64,000 nucleotides of DNA, from contig CAIUMD010000007.1 in assembly GCA_903900155.1 (NCBI GenBank), positions 1 through 64,000 on the forward strand, written 5' to 3'. Made by a program: the position numbers and the translations under genes. Each line of letters starts with the position of its first letter. The first letter of the stretch is position 1. Origin of the DNA: an uncultured Caulobacterales bacterium (GTDB taxonomy: Bacteria; Pseudomonadota; Alphaproteobacteria; Caulobacterales; Caulobacteraceae). The notes under the pieces were generated by a model that had not been told where the DNA came from, searched no databases, and was given only the letters and a program-made list of their open reading frames with translations. Below, one piece after another: positions 37,440 through 47,516 of this stretch.

Positions 37440-37468
37440 TTGACTTTAGTGCGGAACGCCTAGAGAAC
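37440..37468 (+). promoter_or_regulatory. lexA promoter with SOS box GAAC-N7-GAAC
   Basis: GAAC at 37454-37457 and GAAC at 37465-37468 are separated by exactly seven bases, which is the alphaproteobacterial LexA operator. TTGACT at 37440-37445 lies 12 bases before GCCTAGAG, a fair match to the Caulobacter housekeeping promoter, so the operator overlaps the -10 region. This predicts autorepression of lexA. It lies 45 bp before the lexA ATG. Confidence 0.85.
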
Positions 37469-37513
37469 ATTCGAAAGGTTTGCGGTTTGTTCCGCGCTCC
37501 AGCCGAGGTCGAC

Positions 37514-38221
37514 ATGCTCACCCGCAAGCAGCACGAACTGCTGATGTTCATCCACGAGCGGATCAAGGAGACCGGCGTCTCCCCGTCCTTCGACGAGATG
37601 AAGGAGGCCTTGGACCTGGCTTCAAAGTCGGGCATCCACCGGCTGATCACGGCCCTGGAAGAGCGCGGCTTCATCCGCCGCCTGGCCCATCGGGCCCGGG
37701 CGCTGGAGGTGGTGAAGCTGCCGCAGCAGGCCACGACGGCCGCCCCGCCCAAGGGCCGCGGCGCGTTCCGCCCGCAGGTGTTCGAAGGCGGCGGCTCGCC
37801 GCCGCCGGCTCCGGCCGCCTCTTCGGCGCCGGCCAATGACAGCCGCGAGCTGCCGATCCTGGGCAAGATCGCCGCCGGCACTCCGATCGACGCCATCCAG
37901 CACGAGCGCGAGCGCCTGCCGGTGCCCGAAGCCATGCTGGGCAACGGCGAGCACTATGTCCTCGAGGTGCAAGGCGACTCGATGATCGAAGCCGGCATCC
38001 TCGACGGCGACTACGTCATCATCAAGAAAGGCGACACCGCCACCTCGGGCGAGATCGTCGTCGCCCTGGTCGGCGAGGAAGCCACGCTCAAGCGCCTGCG
38101 CAAGAAGGGCGGCTCGATCGCCCTGGAAGCAGCCAACCCCAAATACGAGACCCGCATCTTCGGCCCCGACCAGGTCGAGGTGCAGGGCAAGCTGGTGGGT
38201 CTGATCCGGCGGTATCACTAG
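37514..38221 (+). CDS. lexA: LexA repressor / self-cleaving SOS regulator
   Basis: It represses DNA-damage genes and cleaves itself when stimulated by RecA. The 235-residue protein starts [16 protein letters not shown]. The winged-helix domain (about 1-70) includes [21 protein letters not shown] Pro/Ala-rich linker (about 75-115) is longer than in E. coli, as usual in this class. The cleavage site is Ala-Gly in KIAAGTPI. The catalytic Ser lies in [11 protein letters not shown] and the Lys in [12 protein letters not shown]. The SOS box upstream supports autoregulation. Confidence 0.97.
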   Translation: MLTRKQHELLMFIHERIKETGVSPSFDEMKEALDLASKSGIHRLITALEERGFIRRLAHRARALEVVKLPQQATTAAPPKGRGAFRPQVFEGGGSPPPAPAASSAPANDSRELPILGKIAAGTPIDAIQHERERLPVPEAMLGNGEHYVLEVQGDSMIEAGILDGDYVIIKKGDTATSGEIVVALVGEEATLKRLRKKGGSIALEAANPKYETRIFGPDQVEVQGKLVGLIRRYH

Positions 38222-38244
38222 ACTGCTGTAGCGACCTGAGAATT

Positions 38245-38277
38245 GGCCCCGATCTCGCCTGAGGTTCGGGGCCTTTT
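38245..38277 (+). terminator. Rho-independent terminator after lexA
   Basis: GGCCCCGA at 38245-38252 pairs with TCGGGGCC at 38266-38273, and TTTT follows. It starts 24 bp after the lexA stop codon. Confidence 0.85.
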
Positions 38278-38288
38278 CGTATCTGCCC

Positions 38289-38319
38289 CGTCATTCCCGC
38301 CACAAGGGCGGGAATGACG
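38289..38319. repeat. Perfect 13-bp palindrome CGTCATTCCCGCC ... GGCGGGAATGACG
   Basis: The arms at 38289-38301 and 38307-38319 match exactly around ACAAG. This is a familiar proteobacterial intergenic REP-type motif. It stands between the convergent lexA and PEP-mutase-family genes, next to the lexA terminator, and may terminate transcription from the other strand. Confidence 0.75.
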
Positions 38320-38337
38320 ATCTGGGAGGTGGGCTGG

Positions 38338-39093
38338 CTACAGCCGTCCCTCCTCCGCCAACCGCTTGGCGACGGTCTCGAAGCCGGCCCAAGCGGCCGC
38401 CGCCAACGAAGCCCCGGTGCTGACCCGGCGCACGCCCAGCGCGCCCAGACTCTCGACCGACATGTCCGAGCTCCAGAACAGGATGTTGACCGGCTTGGGG
38501 GCCACGGCCTGGACGATGGCGCGGATCTCTTCGGGATCGGTCACGGCTGGGGCGTAGAGGCAGTCAGCGCCGGCGGCGGCATGGGCTTTCAGGCGCTCCA
38601 GGGTCGGCGCCAGATCACGATTGCCGCGCAGATAGCCCTCGGTGCGGCCGACCAGGATCACATCCTGGCCCGAGGCGTCGATGGCGGCGCGGGCGGCCTT
38701 CAGGCGCTCGACGGCGTCCGGCAGGTCGTAGAGGGCCGAACCCGACCAGTCCTCGATCGACAGGCCCGCGACACCGGCTTCGATGGCAAGATTGACGCTC
38801 TCGGCCACGCCTTCCGGAGCGTCGGCAAAGCCGGCCTCGAAGTCGGCATTCACCGGCAGGTCGGTGGCGGCGCATAGCTGGGCCAGGTGGGCGATCACCC
38901 CCTCGCGGGTGATCTCGCCATCATCCTTGCCCAGAGCCCAGGCCGCCCCGGCGCTGGTCGAGGCCAGGGCCTTGAAGCCCAGCTTCTGCAGCCGCTTGGC
39001 GCTGCCGGCGTCCCAGGGGTTAGGCAGCGCAAAGCAGCCCTCGACATGCAAGGCGCGAAAAGCGGCGCGGCGGCCGGCGAACGGGTTCGACAT
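38338..39093 (-). CDS. Isocitrate lyase/PEP mutase-family protein
   Basis: This is a PEP mutase/ICL superfamily carbon-carbon or phosphorus-carbon lyase of unknown substrate. Of 251 residues, key motifs are FALPNPWDAGSAKRL, the metal-binding region LPVNADFEAGFAD, and GLSIEDWSG. The catalytic KKCGH of true isocitrate lyase is absent, so it is not AceA; a 2-methylisocitrate lyase-like or oxaloacetate decarboxylase-like role is possible. The start is ATG 39091-39093 with GGAGG seven bases upstream. comEC ends 28 bp upstream on the same strand. Confidence 0.85.
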   Translation of the reverse strand: MSNPFAGRRAAFRALHVEGCFALPNPWDAGSAKRLQKLGFKALASTSAGAAWALGKDDGEITREGVIAHLAQLCAATDLPVNADFEAGFADAPEGVAESVNLAIEAGVAGLSIEDWSGSALYDLPDAVERLKAARAAIDASGQDVILVGRTEGYLRGNRDLAPTLERLKAHAAAGADCLYAPAVTDPEEIRAIVQAVAPKPVNILFWSSDMSVESLGALGVRRVSTGASLAAAAWAGFETVAKRLAEEGRL

Positions 39094-39121
39094 CACCAAT
39101 CCTCCAAAAGACGCGCGAGAC

Positions 39122-41290
39122 TTAGCCGCCACTTATGTCACTGGATGTCAGCAGGCGGCTCCAAGGCCGGTCGCCTCGCAATGGCTGCGCCCAGACGATG
39201 CGCCAGCCGTCCGGATGGCGATAGAGCTCGGCGGCCCCGCCCCGGGCGAAATCCTCCGCGGCCAGCAGCACGGTGTCGGCGCACAGCGGCGGGATCCGCG
39301 CCGGCGCTGGTCCTCGGATCACCACGACCTCGCTGGCTGCGCACATGCCCGACAGGGTCTCGGCGTCGGGCGTCTTGCGGCTCCAGGCCAAGGACAGCCG
39401 CACCGGCGCGCCCAAGGCCGGTGCGCAGACCCGCTTCTCGCACGCATAGAGGCTCCAGGTCGCGGGCTCGAGACCCCGCCGGCGCGCCCACAGCTCTGCG
39501 CCGAAGCGCTTGGCGTCGGTGCGCAGCAGCACGGCCACATCGCCGGAACGGACGGCCGCCGTAGCGCCATCGGCGGCGATCCAGGCGTCCGGCGGCGTGG
39601 GACGCGGCCACAGGGCGACCGCCAGGGCCAAGGGTGCGCCGATCCAGCGCAGGCGGCCCTTCCACAGGCACAGGATCATCAGGCCCAGGAAGGCGACCAC
39701 CAGCACCTGGGGCGGTGCGCTGGCGACGATCCTCTGGGCGCCGTAGGCGGCGGCGAAGCCGTTCGCGATCCCGACCATGCCATCAATGCCCCAGCCCGCG
39801 ACGGCCAGGAACGGCGCGCCCAGACCGGACGGCTCCAGCAAGGTCCCGATCGCCAGGAACGGCATGATCACGAACGACGACAGCGGCGCGACCGCCAGAT
39901 TGGCCGGCAGGCCCCAGACGGCGACGCGGTTGAAGTGCTGCATCGCGAACGGCGCGGTCGCCAGGCCCGCCACGAGGCTCGCGGCGACCGAAGCCGCCAG
40001 CCAGGTGATCCCCGCCTGCGGCCAACGGATCCACCAGGGCGTCGAAATCTCCTTCACCGGCCGCGGCCACGCCTCGGCCAAGGCCACCAGGGCGGCGGTG
40101 GCGGCGAACGACATCTGGAAGCCCGGCTCGCCGGCCGTCTCGGGCTTCAGCGCCAGGATGACCAGCGCCGCGACCGCCAGGCCGTGCAGCGTGATCGCTC
40201 GTCGATCGAACAGGACGGCCAGGAACGCCACGCTGGCCGTGATCGCCGCTCGCTCGGCCGGCGGCGGCGCGCCGGAGATGACCAGGTAGCCCAGGACGGC
40301 GACCAAGCCGGCGACGGCGGCGATCTTCTTGCCCGGCGCCCGCAGGGCCAGCCAAGGCCAGGCGGCGACGCCCAGCCGCACCACGCCGAACATGAAGCCG
40401 CCGACAATGGCCATGTGCAGGCCGGAGATCGAGATGATGTGCGCCAACCCCGAGGCGCGCATGGCGTCTGTCTGCGCCTGGGGGATCCAAGCCTCGTGTC
40501 CGGTGACCATGGCCGCACCCAGGCCGCCGCTGGTGGGTCCCATGCGCGCATAGATCCGCTGAGCCAGGCTCCAGCGGAAGGCGTTGATCGCCATGGAGAG
40601 GCGCAGACGCCACGGCGGCGGATCCAGCCGCGCCGCATCCCAGTCGCCGATCACGAATCCCACGCCGCCGATCGAGTCGAACCAGGCGTCGCGGGCGAAA
40701 TCGTACGATCCCGGCGCGGCCGGCGGCGGCGGCGGTCCCAGCATGGCTCTCAGCCGGATCGACTGCCCCGGCGCCGGCGTCTCGTTCTCGCCGATCGTCA
40801 CCCGAATCCGGCGCGGCGTGCGCTCCGGCGGCAGGCCCGACACCCAGGCGGGCGCGATCAGCAGGCGCGGCCCGCCTGCGCCAGGGCTGACCACGTCGAC
40901 AACGAAGCCCTCCACTCGCCGCACGACCCGTTCTCCGGCCATGATCGGCGCGGCCACCCGGTCGCTGCGGACCTTGGCGGCAAAGCCTCCAGCCGCGCCG
41001 CAGGCCGCCAAGCTGACCACGGCCACCAACAGCCTGGTAGCGTTCCGCTGACGAAGCGTCTGCCAGACCGCCGCCAGCACAAGCGTCACGCCGCCCAGCC
41101 ACCAGAAAGACGGCTCACGCCCCGCTTCCAGATAGCCCGCCGCGCCGAGGCCGAACGCCACCGGCGTCCACAGGAAGGCGCGCGCCGCGTTGACTCGCAC
41201 TTCGGCGACCATCAGCGCCGCGGCGTCCCGCCAGGAGACCCGCCTTGCCGCTATCGCCGGCGCAACATCGGCAAGTTCCGCGCCTAACAC
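39122..41290 (-). CDS. comEC: ComEC/Rec2-family DNA-uptake channel protein
   Basis: It should form the inner-membrane channel for single-stranded DNA uptake. Of 722 residues, about 25-90 hold membrane helices, then an OB-like domain (about 100-210), then the competence domain of many membrane helices with HIISISGLHMAIVGG near residue 285. The C-terminal 170 residues follow the usual position of a beta-lactamase-like nuclease, but I see no HxHxDH metal motif. GTG 41288-41290 is the assumed start; the ATG at 41212 is an alternative. It is divergent from gltX, the normal alphaproteobacterial neighbour. Confidence 0.88.
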   Translation of the reverse strand: MLGAELADVAPAIAARRVSWRDAAALMVAEVRVNAARAFLWTPVAFGLGAAGYLEAGREPSFWWLGGVTLVLAAVWQTLRQRNATRLLVAVVSLAACGAAGGFAAKVRSDRVAAPIMAGERVVRRVEGFVVDVVSPGAGGPRLLIAPAWVSGLPPERTPRRIRVTIGENETPAPGQSIRLRAMLGPPPPPAAPGSYDFARDAWFDSIGGVGFVIGDWDAARLDPPPWRLRLSMAINAFRWSLAQRIYARMGPTSGGLGAAMVTGHEAWIPQAQTDAMRASGLAHIISISGLHMAIVGGFMFGVVRLGVAAWPWLALRAPGKKIAAVAGLVAVLGYLVISGAPPPAERAAITASVAFLAVLFDRRAITLHGLAVAALVILALKPETAGEPGFQMSFAATAALVALAEAWPRPVKEISTPWWIRWPQAGITWLAASVAASLVAGLATAPFAMQHFNRVAVWGLPANLAVAPLSSFVIMPFLAIGTLLEPSGLGAPFLAVAGWGIDGMVGIANGFAAAYGAQRIVASAPPQVLVVAFLGLMILCLWKGRLRWIGAPLALAVALWPRPTPPDAWIAADGATAAVRSGDVAVLLRTDAKRFGAELWARRRGLEPATWSLYACEKRVCAPALGAPVRLSLAWSRKTPDAETLSGMCAASEVVVIRGPAPARIPPLCADTVLLAAEDFARGGAAELYRHPDGWRIVWAQPLRGDRPWSRLLTSSDISGG

Positions 41291-41464
41291 TTGGAAACCA
41301 CTGTATTTTTGACGACTAAGCCAAGTTCGCCGCTATGCGGAATATGGCTGGTCCCGGAAGGAAGCGGCATGCTAAGACGCGCCGCCCCAAGTCGCTCAGC
41401 ACTCGCCTTGCGGTTCGCGTTCCTCGACGCCATTTCCGCGTCCAGCCCCACAGACTCGAAGCTC

Positions 41465-42868
41465 ATGTCGAACCCCACCTCTTCCGGCGTCGTCACGCGC
41501 TTCGCCCCCTCGCCTACCGGTTTCCTGCATATCGGCGGCGCCCGCACGGCGCTGTTCAACTGGTTATATGCACGCCACACGGGAGGAAAGTTCCTTATTC
41601 GCGTCGAGGACACCGATCGCGAGCGTTCGACCGAGGCGGCCGTCGCCGCCATCTTCGAGGGCCTGAACTGGCTGGGCCTTGAATCGGACGCCGAGGTCGT
41701 ATTCCAGCACACCCGCGCCCCGCGCCACGTCGAGGCCGTGCAGGAAATGCTGGCCGCCGGCCGCGCCTATCGCTGCTGGATGACCGTCGAGGAACTGGAA
41801 GTCGCCCGCGAGAAGGCCCGCGCCGAAGGCCGCGCCATCCGCTCGCCCTGGCGCGACGCAACCGACGGCGACCTGTCGGTCCCGCACGTCATCCGCTTCA
41901 AGGGTCCGCTGGACGGCGAGACCGTCGTGGACGACATGGTCAAGGGCCCGGTGACCTTCCGCAATATCGAGCTGGACGATCTCGTTCTGCTGCGCGCCGA
42001 CGGCGCCCCGACCTACAACCTGGCCGTGGTCGTCGACGACCACGACATGGGCGTCACCCACGTGATCCGCGGCGACGACCACCTGAACAACGCCGCCCGT
42101 CAGAGCCTGATCTACAAGGCCCTGGGCTGGGACGTGCCGGCCTTCGCCCACATCCCGCTGATCCACGGCCCGGACGGCGCCAAGCTCAGCAAGCGCCACG
42201 GCGCCCAAGCCGTCGGCGAGTTCGCCGACCTGGGCTACATCCCCGAGGGCATGCGCAACTACCTGGCGCGCCTGGGCTGGGGCCATGGCGACGACGAGGT
42301 GTTCAACGACGAGCAGGCGATCAGCTGGTTCGACGTGGCCGACGTGGTCAAGGCGCCGGCGCGCCTGGACTGGGCCAAGCTGAACCACATCAACGCCCAG
42401 CACCTGCGCAAGGCCGACGACGCCCGCCTGACCGAGCTGGCCCTTGCGGCCGCCGAGAAGCGCGGCGAGAGCCTGCCGGCCGACGCTCGCGAGCGCATCG
42501 CCCGCACCGTTCCGGAAGTGAAGGAAGGCGCCAAGACCATCCTGGAGTTGGTCGACCACTGCGCCTTCGCGCTGAAGACGCGTCCGCTGGCGCTGGAAGA
42601 GAAAACCCAAAAGCAGCTGACCGAGGAAACCGTCGAGCGCCTCAAGCGCCTGCGGGAGCAACTGGCCTCGGTCGCCAGCTTCGACGCCCCTACCCTGGAA
42701 ACCGCGTTGAAAACGTTCGCGGAATCCGAGGACGTCGGCTTCGGCAAGTTCGGCCCTGCCCTGCGCGGGATCCTGACCGGCGGCGCGCCGGCTCCGGACC
42801 TGAACAAGACCATGGCCGCGCTCGCCCGCGAAGAGAGTTTGGGGCGCCTTGACGACGCCCTGGCCTAG
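41465..42868 (+). CDS. gltX: Glutamyl-tRNA synthetase
   Basis: It charges tRNA-Glu, and possibly tRNA-Gln for GatCAB amidation. The protein is 467 residues. HIGG in FAPSPTGFLHIGGARTAL-type sequence is the HIGH motif, and KLSKRHG near 240 is the KMSKS motif. The start is ATG 41465 (MSNPTSSGVVTRFAPSPTG); the frame is open to 41291 without family similarity. It is followed by gltA after 76 bp. Confidence 0.96.
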   Translation: MSNPTSSGVVTRFAPSPTGFLHIGGARTALFNWLYARHTGGKFLIRVEDTDRERSTEAAVAAIFEGLNWLGLESDAEVVFQHTRAPRHVEAVQEMLAAGRAYRCWMTVEELEVAREKARAEGRAIRSPWRDATDGDLSVPHVIRFKGPLDGETVVDDMVKGPVTFRNIELDDLVLLRADGAPTYNLAVVVDDHDMGVTHVIRGDDHLNNAARQSLIYKALGWDVPAFAHIPLIHGPDGAKLSKRHGAQAVGEFADLGYIPEGMRNYLARLGWGHGDDEVFNDEQAISWFDVADVVKAPARLDWAKLNHINAQHLRKADDARLTELALAAAEKRGESLPADARERIARTVPEVKEGAKTILELVDHCAFALKTRPLALEEKTQKQLTEETVERLKRLREQLASVASFDAPTLETALKTFAESEDVGFGKFGPALRGILTGGAPAPDLNKTMAALAREESLGRLDDALA

Positions 42869-42944
42869 CGCGCATGAGGCGCTATAACGCACCTGCGAAA
42901 ACGAAAGTTGGACTGCTCGTTCCAATTTATGAAGGGGTCTACTG

Positions 42945-44225
<1,281 letters not shown>

Positions 44226-44250
44226 GGCGCGGTTCTTCGGACCAAGGATC

Positions 44251-44276
44251 AGGCCCCGCTTCGGCGGGGCCTTTTT
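44251..44276. terminator. Rho-independent terminator after gltA
   Basis: AGGCCCCGC at 44251-44259 pairs perfectly with GCGGGGCCT at 44264-44272 around the stable TTCG tetraloop, and TTTT follows. It serves gltA and lies between convergent genes; the opposite strand lacks a matching T-run. Confidence 0.92.
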
Positions 44277-44279
44277 CGT

Positions 44280-44543
44280 TTAGCGCTTCAAGAGGAAGCT
44301 GAGGACCTCGGCCACGGCGCGGTACAGCGCCTCGGGGATCTCCTCGTCGATCTCGATGGTCGACAGGGCCTGAGCCAGCACGGGGTCTTCCTCGATCGGC
44401 ACGCCGTGCTCGCGGGCTGTCTCGATGATCTTCTCGCCCACCCAGCCCTGGCCCGAGGCCACGACCTTGGGGGCGTTGGGCTCTTCGTAGAGCAAGGCCA
44501 CCGCGATGCGCGGCCGGGCCGAGGGTCCGCTGATCCCGCTCAT
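44280..44543 (-). CDS. FlhB C-terminal-domain-like protein (FlhX type)
   Basis: An 87-residue stand-alone version of the FlhB/YscU cytoplasmic C-terminal fragment. RIAVALLYEEPNAPKVVASG matches the segment after the autocleavage site; IEEDPVLAQALSTIEIDEEIPEALYRAVAEVL (read as EEDPVLAQAL and DEEIPEALYRAVAEVL) is the typical end. The membrane domain and the NPTH cleavage motif are absent. It overlaps the upstream FliK-like gene by 4 bp (ATGA), so both are co-translated. Such proteins can substitute for FlhB-C in export switching. The role here is inferred. Confidence 0.87.
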   Translation of the reverse strand: MSGISGPSARPRIAVALLYEEPNAPKVVASGQGWVGEKIIETAREHGVPIEEDPVLAQALSTIEIDEEIPEALYRAVAEVLSFLLKR

Positions 44544-46291
44544 GAAGCCTGGTCCACGAAATGGCCCAGGGGACTGACGCCGCCGGGAGACGGCGGCGCG
44601 CCGGAATGGACGGCCACCTCGGGGGTCAGCTCGGCTTCACGCAGGGCCGCGCCCAAGCTCTCCTCGCCAGCTCGCAGGCGGGCAATGGTCTCGGCCCGCT
44701 CGGCCCACAGCGAGACCCGCGTGCGCGAGCCCGTCAAGGTGACCATGGCATGGACCGGGCCCAGCGGCTCGACATCGATCGAGAAGCGGGCCTTGTAGGT
44801 GCGTTCGGCCGGACCGACCGCGCCGCCAGAACCGCCGCCGTCATGGCTGATCTCGAACTGCGCGACGGCCACGCCTTGGGGCGTCACGAACGGCAGGTCC
44901 AGGTTCAGGCGCGCCCCCGGCTGGCGGGCTTCGGGCGTCTCGAGTTCATGCTGCTGGGCGTCGGGCAGAGAGGCGATCTGCATCAGGTCCTGTCGCGCCA
45001 GGGCGCCGCTCGCGCCCTTCAGCAGACCGCGCACGACGTCGATGGTCGACTGGCCCAGGGACTGCGTCGGCGATGTCGGCTTCTGGCCGGCCATCGGGCC
45101 GCCGGCATAGGGCGGCGGCGGGACCTTGGAGCGGGCGATCTCGACAGCCGGGGCGCCGTAGCCTCGTGCGACGACGGCCTTGGCTTCGGCTTGCGGCGGC
45201 GGCTCCTCGGCGAGGGCTTCCTCAGCCAGCAGACCGGCTTGGATCAGCGGCGACAGCGCCTGCCGCGCGGCCGCCACGGGATTTGGCGGGGCCTTGGGCG
45301 GGGCGACGAAGGAACCGAAGCGGGCGGCCAGCGGCTCTTCCTCCGGCGGCTGCGGCGGGGATGCGTTCGGCTTGGGCGCGGGCGCGGCGCCCTCGGTCTG
45401 CGGGGCCTGCGGCGAAGGCGACGCCGGCGTCGCCACGGTCGGAGCGTCCTTGGGAACCTGGGCCAATTTCGGCTGGGTCGGCGCGGGCGTCGACGCCGGC
45501 GTGGAGGTCTGCGCGGGGGGCGGTTGAGCGGCCGGGCCCTGCGGCGCTGCGCGGACCGTGGGTTGCTTAGAATCCACCGGGGCGGATGGTGCCTCAGCGG
45601 CATGTTCCGCCGGAAGCTCGGCAATCGCTTGAGGCACGGCGCGGGCCAGCCAGGCCGACAGCGCCCCCCGGAACACCAGCAGTGCGGCCTTCATGTCATT
45701 GGCCTGCGGAAGCGTCGGAGCGGCCTCAGGAGAGGTCGCGACGGCCGCGCGCGCCATGCGGGCTTCCAGGAAGACGCCGGAGCGCTCCACAGCTTGGCGC
45801 AGCCCCTGGGGCGTGGCCAGTTCAGCGGCCTTGGGCGTCTGGGCCAGCAGCGCCCTGCCCGCCTCGCGCACCTCGGACGGCATGTCGGAGCGGTCGACGA
45901 CGGCGCGGACATTGGCCATCAACGGCGCAACGCCGACCTGGCGCGGCACGGCCTCGGCGGCGGCGGTGCGCACCGCGCGAGCCATGCGGGTCTCGGGCGT
46001 CGCCTTGGGCGCAGCCTGTTGAGGTGGAAGCGCGCCCTTGGCCGTACTCGAGGCGTCGGCGGCGTGGCCAGCGTCCTGAGGCGAGACCTGGCCGGCCTGC
46101 TCAATCGGCGCGCCGGTCTTGGGCGGTGTTTGAGGCGCGGCCGGACGGCCCACGATTTGCCCCAGCTCGGCGCTCATGTTGGTCAGCGCCTGGCGGGCCA
46201 TGGCCTGCAGAACGGCGACCGAATCCGGAGGGGTTCCGGCCGGAAGGGCAGGAAGGATCGGGGTCAGGGGCGTGGTCGGGTCGATGGCCAC
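44540..46291 (-). CDS. FliK-like protein with flagellar hook-length control C-terminal domain
   Basis: The 583-residue protein has a low-complexity Ala/Pro/Gln-rich region from about 40 to 430 and a folded C-terminus (about 455-560) with LPFVTPQGVAVAQFEISHD, YKARFSIDVEPLGPVHAMV and VSLWAERAETIARLRAG, which fits the Flg_hook domain of FliK. The start is GTG 46289-46291 with GGAG upstream. It overlaps an FlhB-C-like gene, mirroring the YlqG-YlqH pair of Bacillus. It follows lpxB by 58 bp, away from known flagellar clusters, so a flagellar role is inference. Confidence 0.75.
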   Translation of the reverse strand: MAIDPTTPLTPILPALPAGTPPDSVAVLQAMARQALTNMSAELGQIVGRPAAPQTPPKTGAPIEQAGQVSPQDAGHAADASSTAKGALPPQQAAPKATPETRMARAVRTAAAEAVPRQVGVAPLMANVRAVVDRSDMPSEVREAGRALLAQTPKAAELATPQGLRQAVERSGVFLEARMARAAVATSPEAAPTLPQANDMKAALLVFRGALSAWLARAVPQAIAELPAEHAAEAPSAPVDSKQPTVRAAPQGPAAQPPPAQTSTPASTPAPTQPKLAQVPKDAPTVATPASPSPQAPQTEGAAPAPKPNASPPQPPEEEPLAARFGSFVAPPKAPPNPVAAARQALSPLIQAGLLAEEALAEEPPPQAEAKAVVARGYGAPAVEIARSKVPPPPYAGGPMAGQKPTSPTQSLGQSTIDVVRGLLKGASGALARQDLMQIASLPDAQQHELETPEARQPGARLNLDLPFVTPQGVAVAQFEISHDGGGSGGAVGPAERTYKARFSIDVEPLGPVHAMVTLTGSRTRVSLWAERAETIARLRAGEESLGAALREAELTPEVAVHSGAPPSPGGVSPLGHFVDQAS

Positions 46292-46349
46292 GACGACGGC
46301 TCCACGGCGACAGTTGTCCTGACCCTATGAGTCGAGCGTAAAACTCCGG

Positions 46350-47516
46350 TTAACCACCTTGGCCGTGAGCCTTCAGGAAGCCCAGCAGAGCGTCGGCAGC
46401 CGCCTCTGATGGATCGGGCATGCCCCGTCCCATCTTGTCCAGCGCAACGCTCTGCTCGGCCGCCTGGCGCGCCCGCAGGGCCGGATCGTCGAGCAGCTTG
46501 CCAACCTCGCGCGCCAGGCCTTCACCGTCACAGGCGTCCTGCAGCAGTTCCGGCGCCACGGCCTTGCCGGCGGCGATGTTGAACAGCGTCACCCACTTGG
46601 GCTTCATCAGGCGCCTGAGGATGGCGTAGGTGATGGCGCCGGTCTTGTAGCCGACCACCATGGGCGCGCCGGCCAGGGCCAGTTCGGTGGTCACCGTGCC
46701 GCTGCACGCCAGGGCGACATCGCCGGCGACGAAGGCGTCGTCCTTCAACGCCTCGTCCTCGATGACGTGAGCGCGGAACGGCCAGCCGGCCACGCGGGCC
46801 TTCACGGCCTCGACCACGGTGTAGGCGGCGGGAATGACGACCACCAATTCGGGCCGCTCCGCCTTCAGCCGGCGCACGGCGTCCTCGAAGGCCGGCATGA
46901 CGCGCTCGATCTCGGACGGTCGGCTGCCGGGCAGCACCAGCAAAACCTGGTCTGTCGCCGAGGCTCCAACGGCGGTCCGCAAACGCGCGCCGTCGGCATG
47001 GTCGAAACGCTTGGCCAGGGCCGAATTACCGACGAAGACGTTCTCCAGCCCGGCGGCGTCGAAATACGGCTTGTCCATCGGCTGGATCGACAGCAGCAGG
47101 TCGACGGCCCTGGCCAGGCCCTGGGCGCGCCCTTCACGATAGGCCCAGACTTGCGGCGCGACATATTTCACCAGCGGCAGCTTGGGATCGAGCTTCCGCA
47201 GCGCCTTGGCCAGGCGAATGTTGAAACCCCAGCTGTCGATCAGGACCGCCACATCTGGCTTCTCGCGGGCCGCCAGAGCCACCGTGTCGTCCAGGCGCGC
47301 CTTGACCGTCGGGTAGGCTTTCAGGCCCTCCCAGATGCCCAGGATCGACAGGTGGGCGATGTCGAAGGGACTCTCGACCCCTTGCTCGGCCATCTTGGCC
47401 CCGCCGACGCCGACGAAGGTGACCTGATCGTCCAGCCGCGCCCGCAGCGCTTTGGCAAGGCTGGCGCCCAGCGTATCGCCCGACGCCTCGGCGGCGACCA
47501 GCATCACCTTAAGCAT
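46350..47516 (-). CDS. lpxB: Lipid-A-disaccharide synthase
   Basis: It joins UDP-2,3-diacylglucosamine to lipid X to form the lipid A disaccharide at the inner membrane. The 388-residue GT19 enzyme has VAAEASGDTLGASLAKAL at the N-terminus, FVGVGGAKMAEQGV, DSWGFNIRLAKAL, YVAPQVWAYREGRA, LLVLPGSRPSEIER and CSGTVTTELALAGAPMVVGYK (as SGTVTTELALAG). It overlaps the lpxI stop by one base (TGATG), giving the lpxI-lpxB pair. Confidence 0.96.
   Translation of the reverse strand: MLKVMLVAAEASGDTLGASLAKALRARLDDQVTFVGVGGAKMAEQGVESPFDIAHLSILGIWEGLKAYPTVKARLDDTVALAAREKPDVAVLIDSWGFNIRLAKALRKLDPKLPLVKYVAPQVWAYREGRAQGLARAVDLLLSIQPMDKPYFDAAGLENVFVGNSALAKRFDHADGARLRTAVGASATDQVLLVLPGSRPSEIERVMPAFEDAVRRLKAERPELVVVIPAAYTVVEAVKARVAGWPFRAHVIEDEALKDDAFVAGDVALACSGTVTTELALAGAPMVVGYKTGAITYAILRRLMKPKWVTLFNIAAGKAVAPELLQDACDGEGLAREVGKLLDDPALRARQAAEQSVALDKMGRGMPDPSEAAADALLGFLKAHGQGG

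Noticed and set aside
38783-41287. Arg/Gln-rich plus-strand frame of 834 residues opposite comEC
   Set aside because: Composition (Arg, Gln, Gly, His) is typical of out-of-phase reading of GC-rich DNA, and ComEC is clear on the other strand.
44561-46330. Plus-strand frame of 589 Arg/Gly/Leu-rich residues opposite the FliK-like gene
   Set aside because: I considered it because the FliK-like protein is itself low complexity, but only the minus strand has a folded C-terminal domain, start signal and overlap with a recognised partner.
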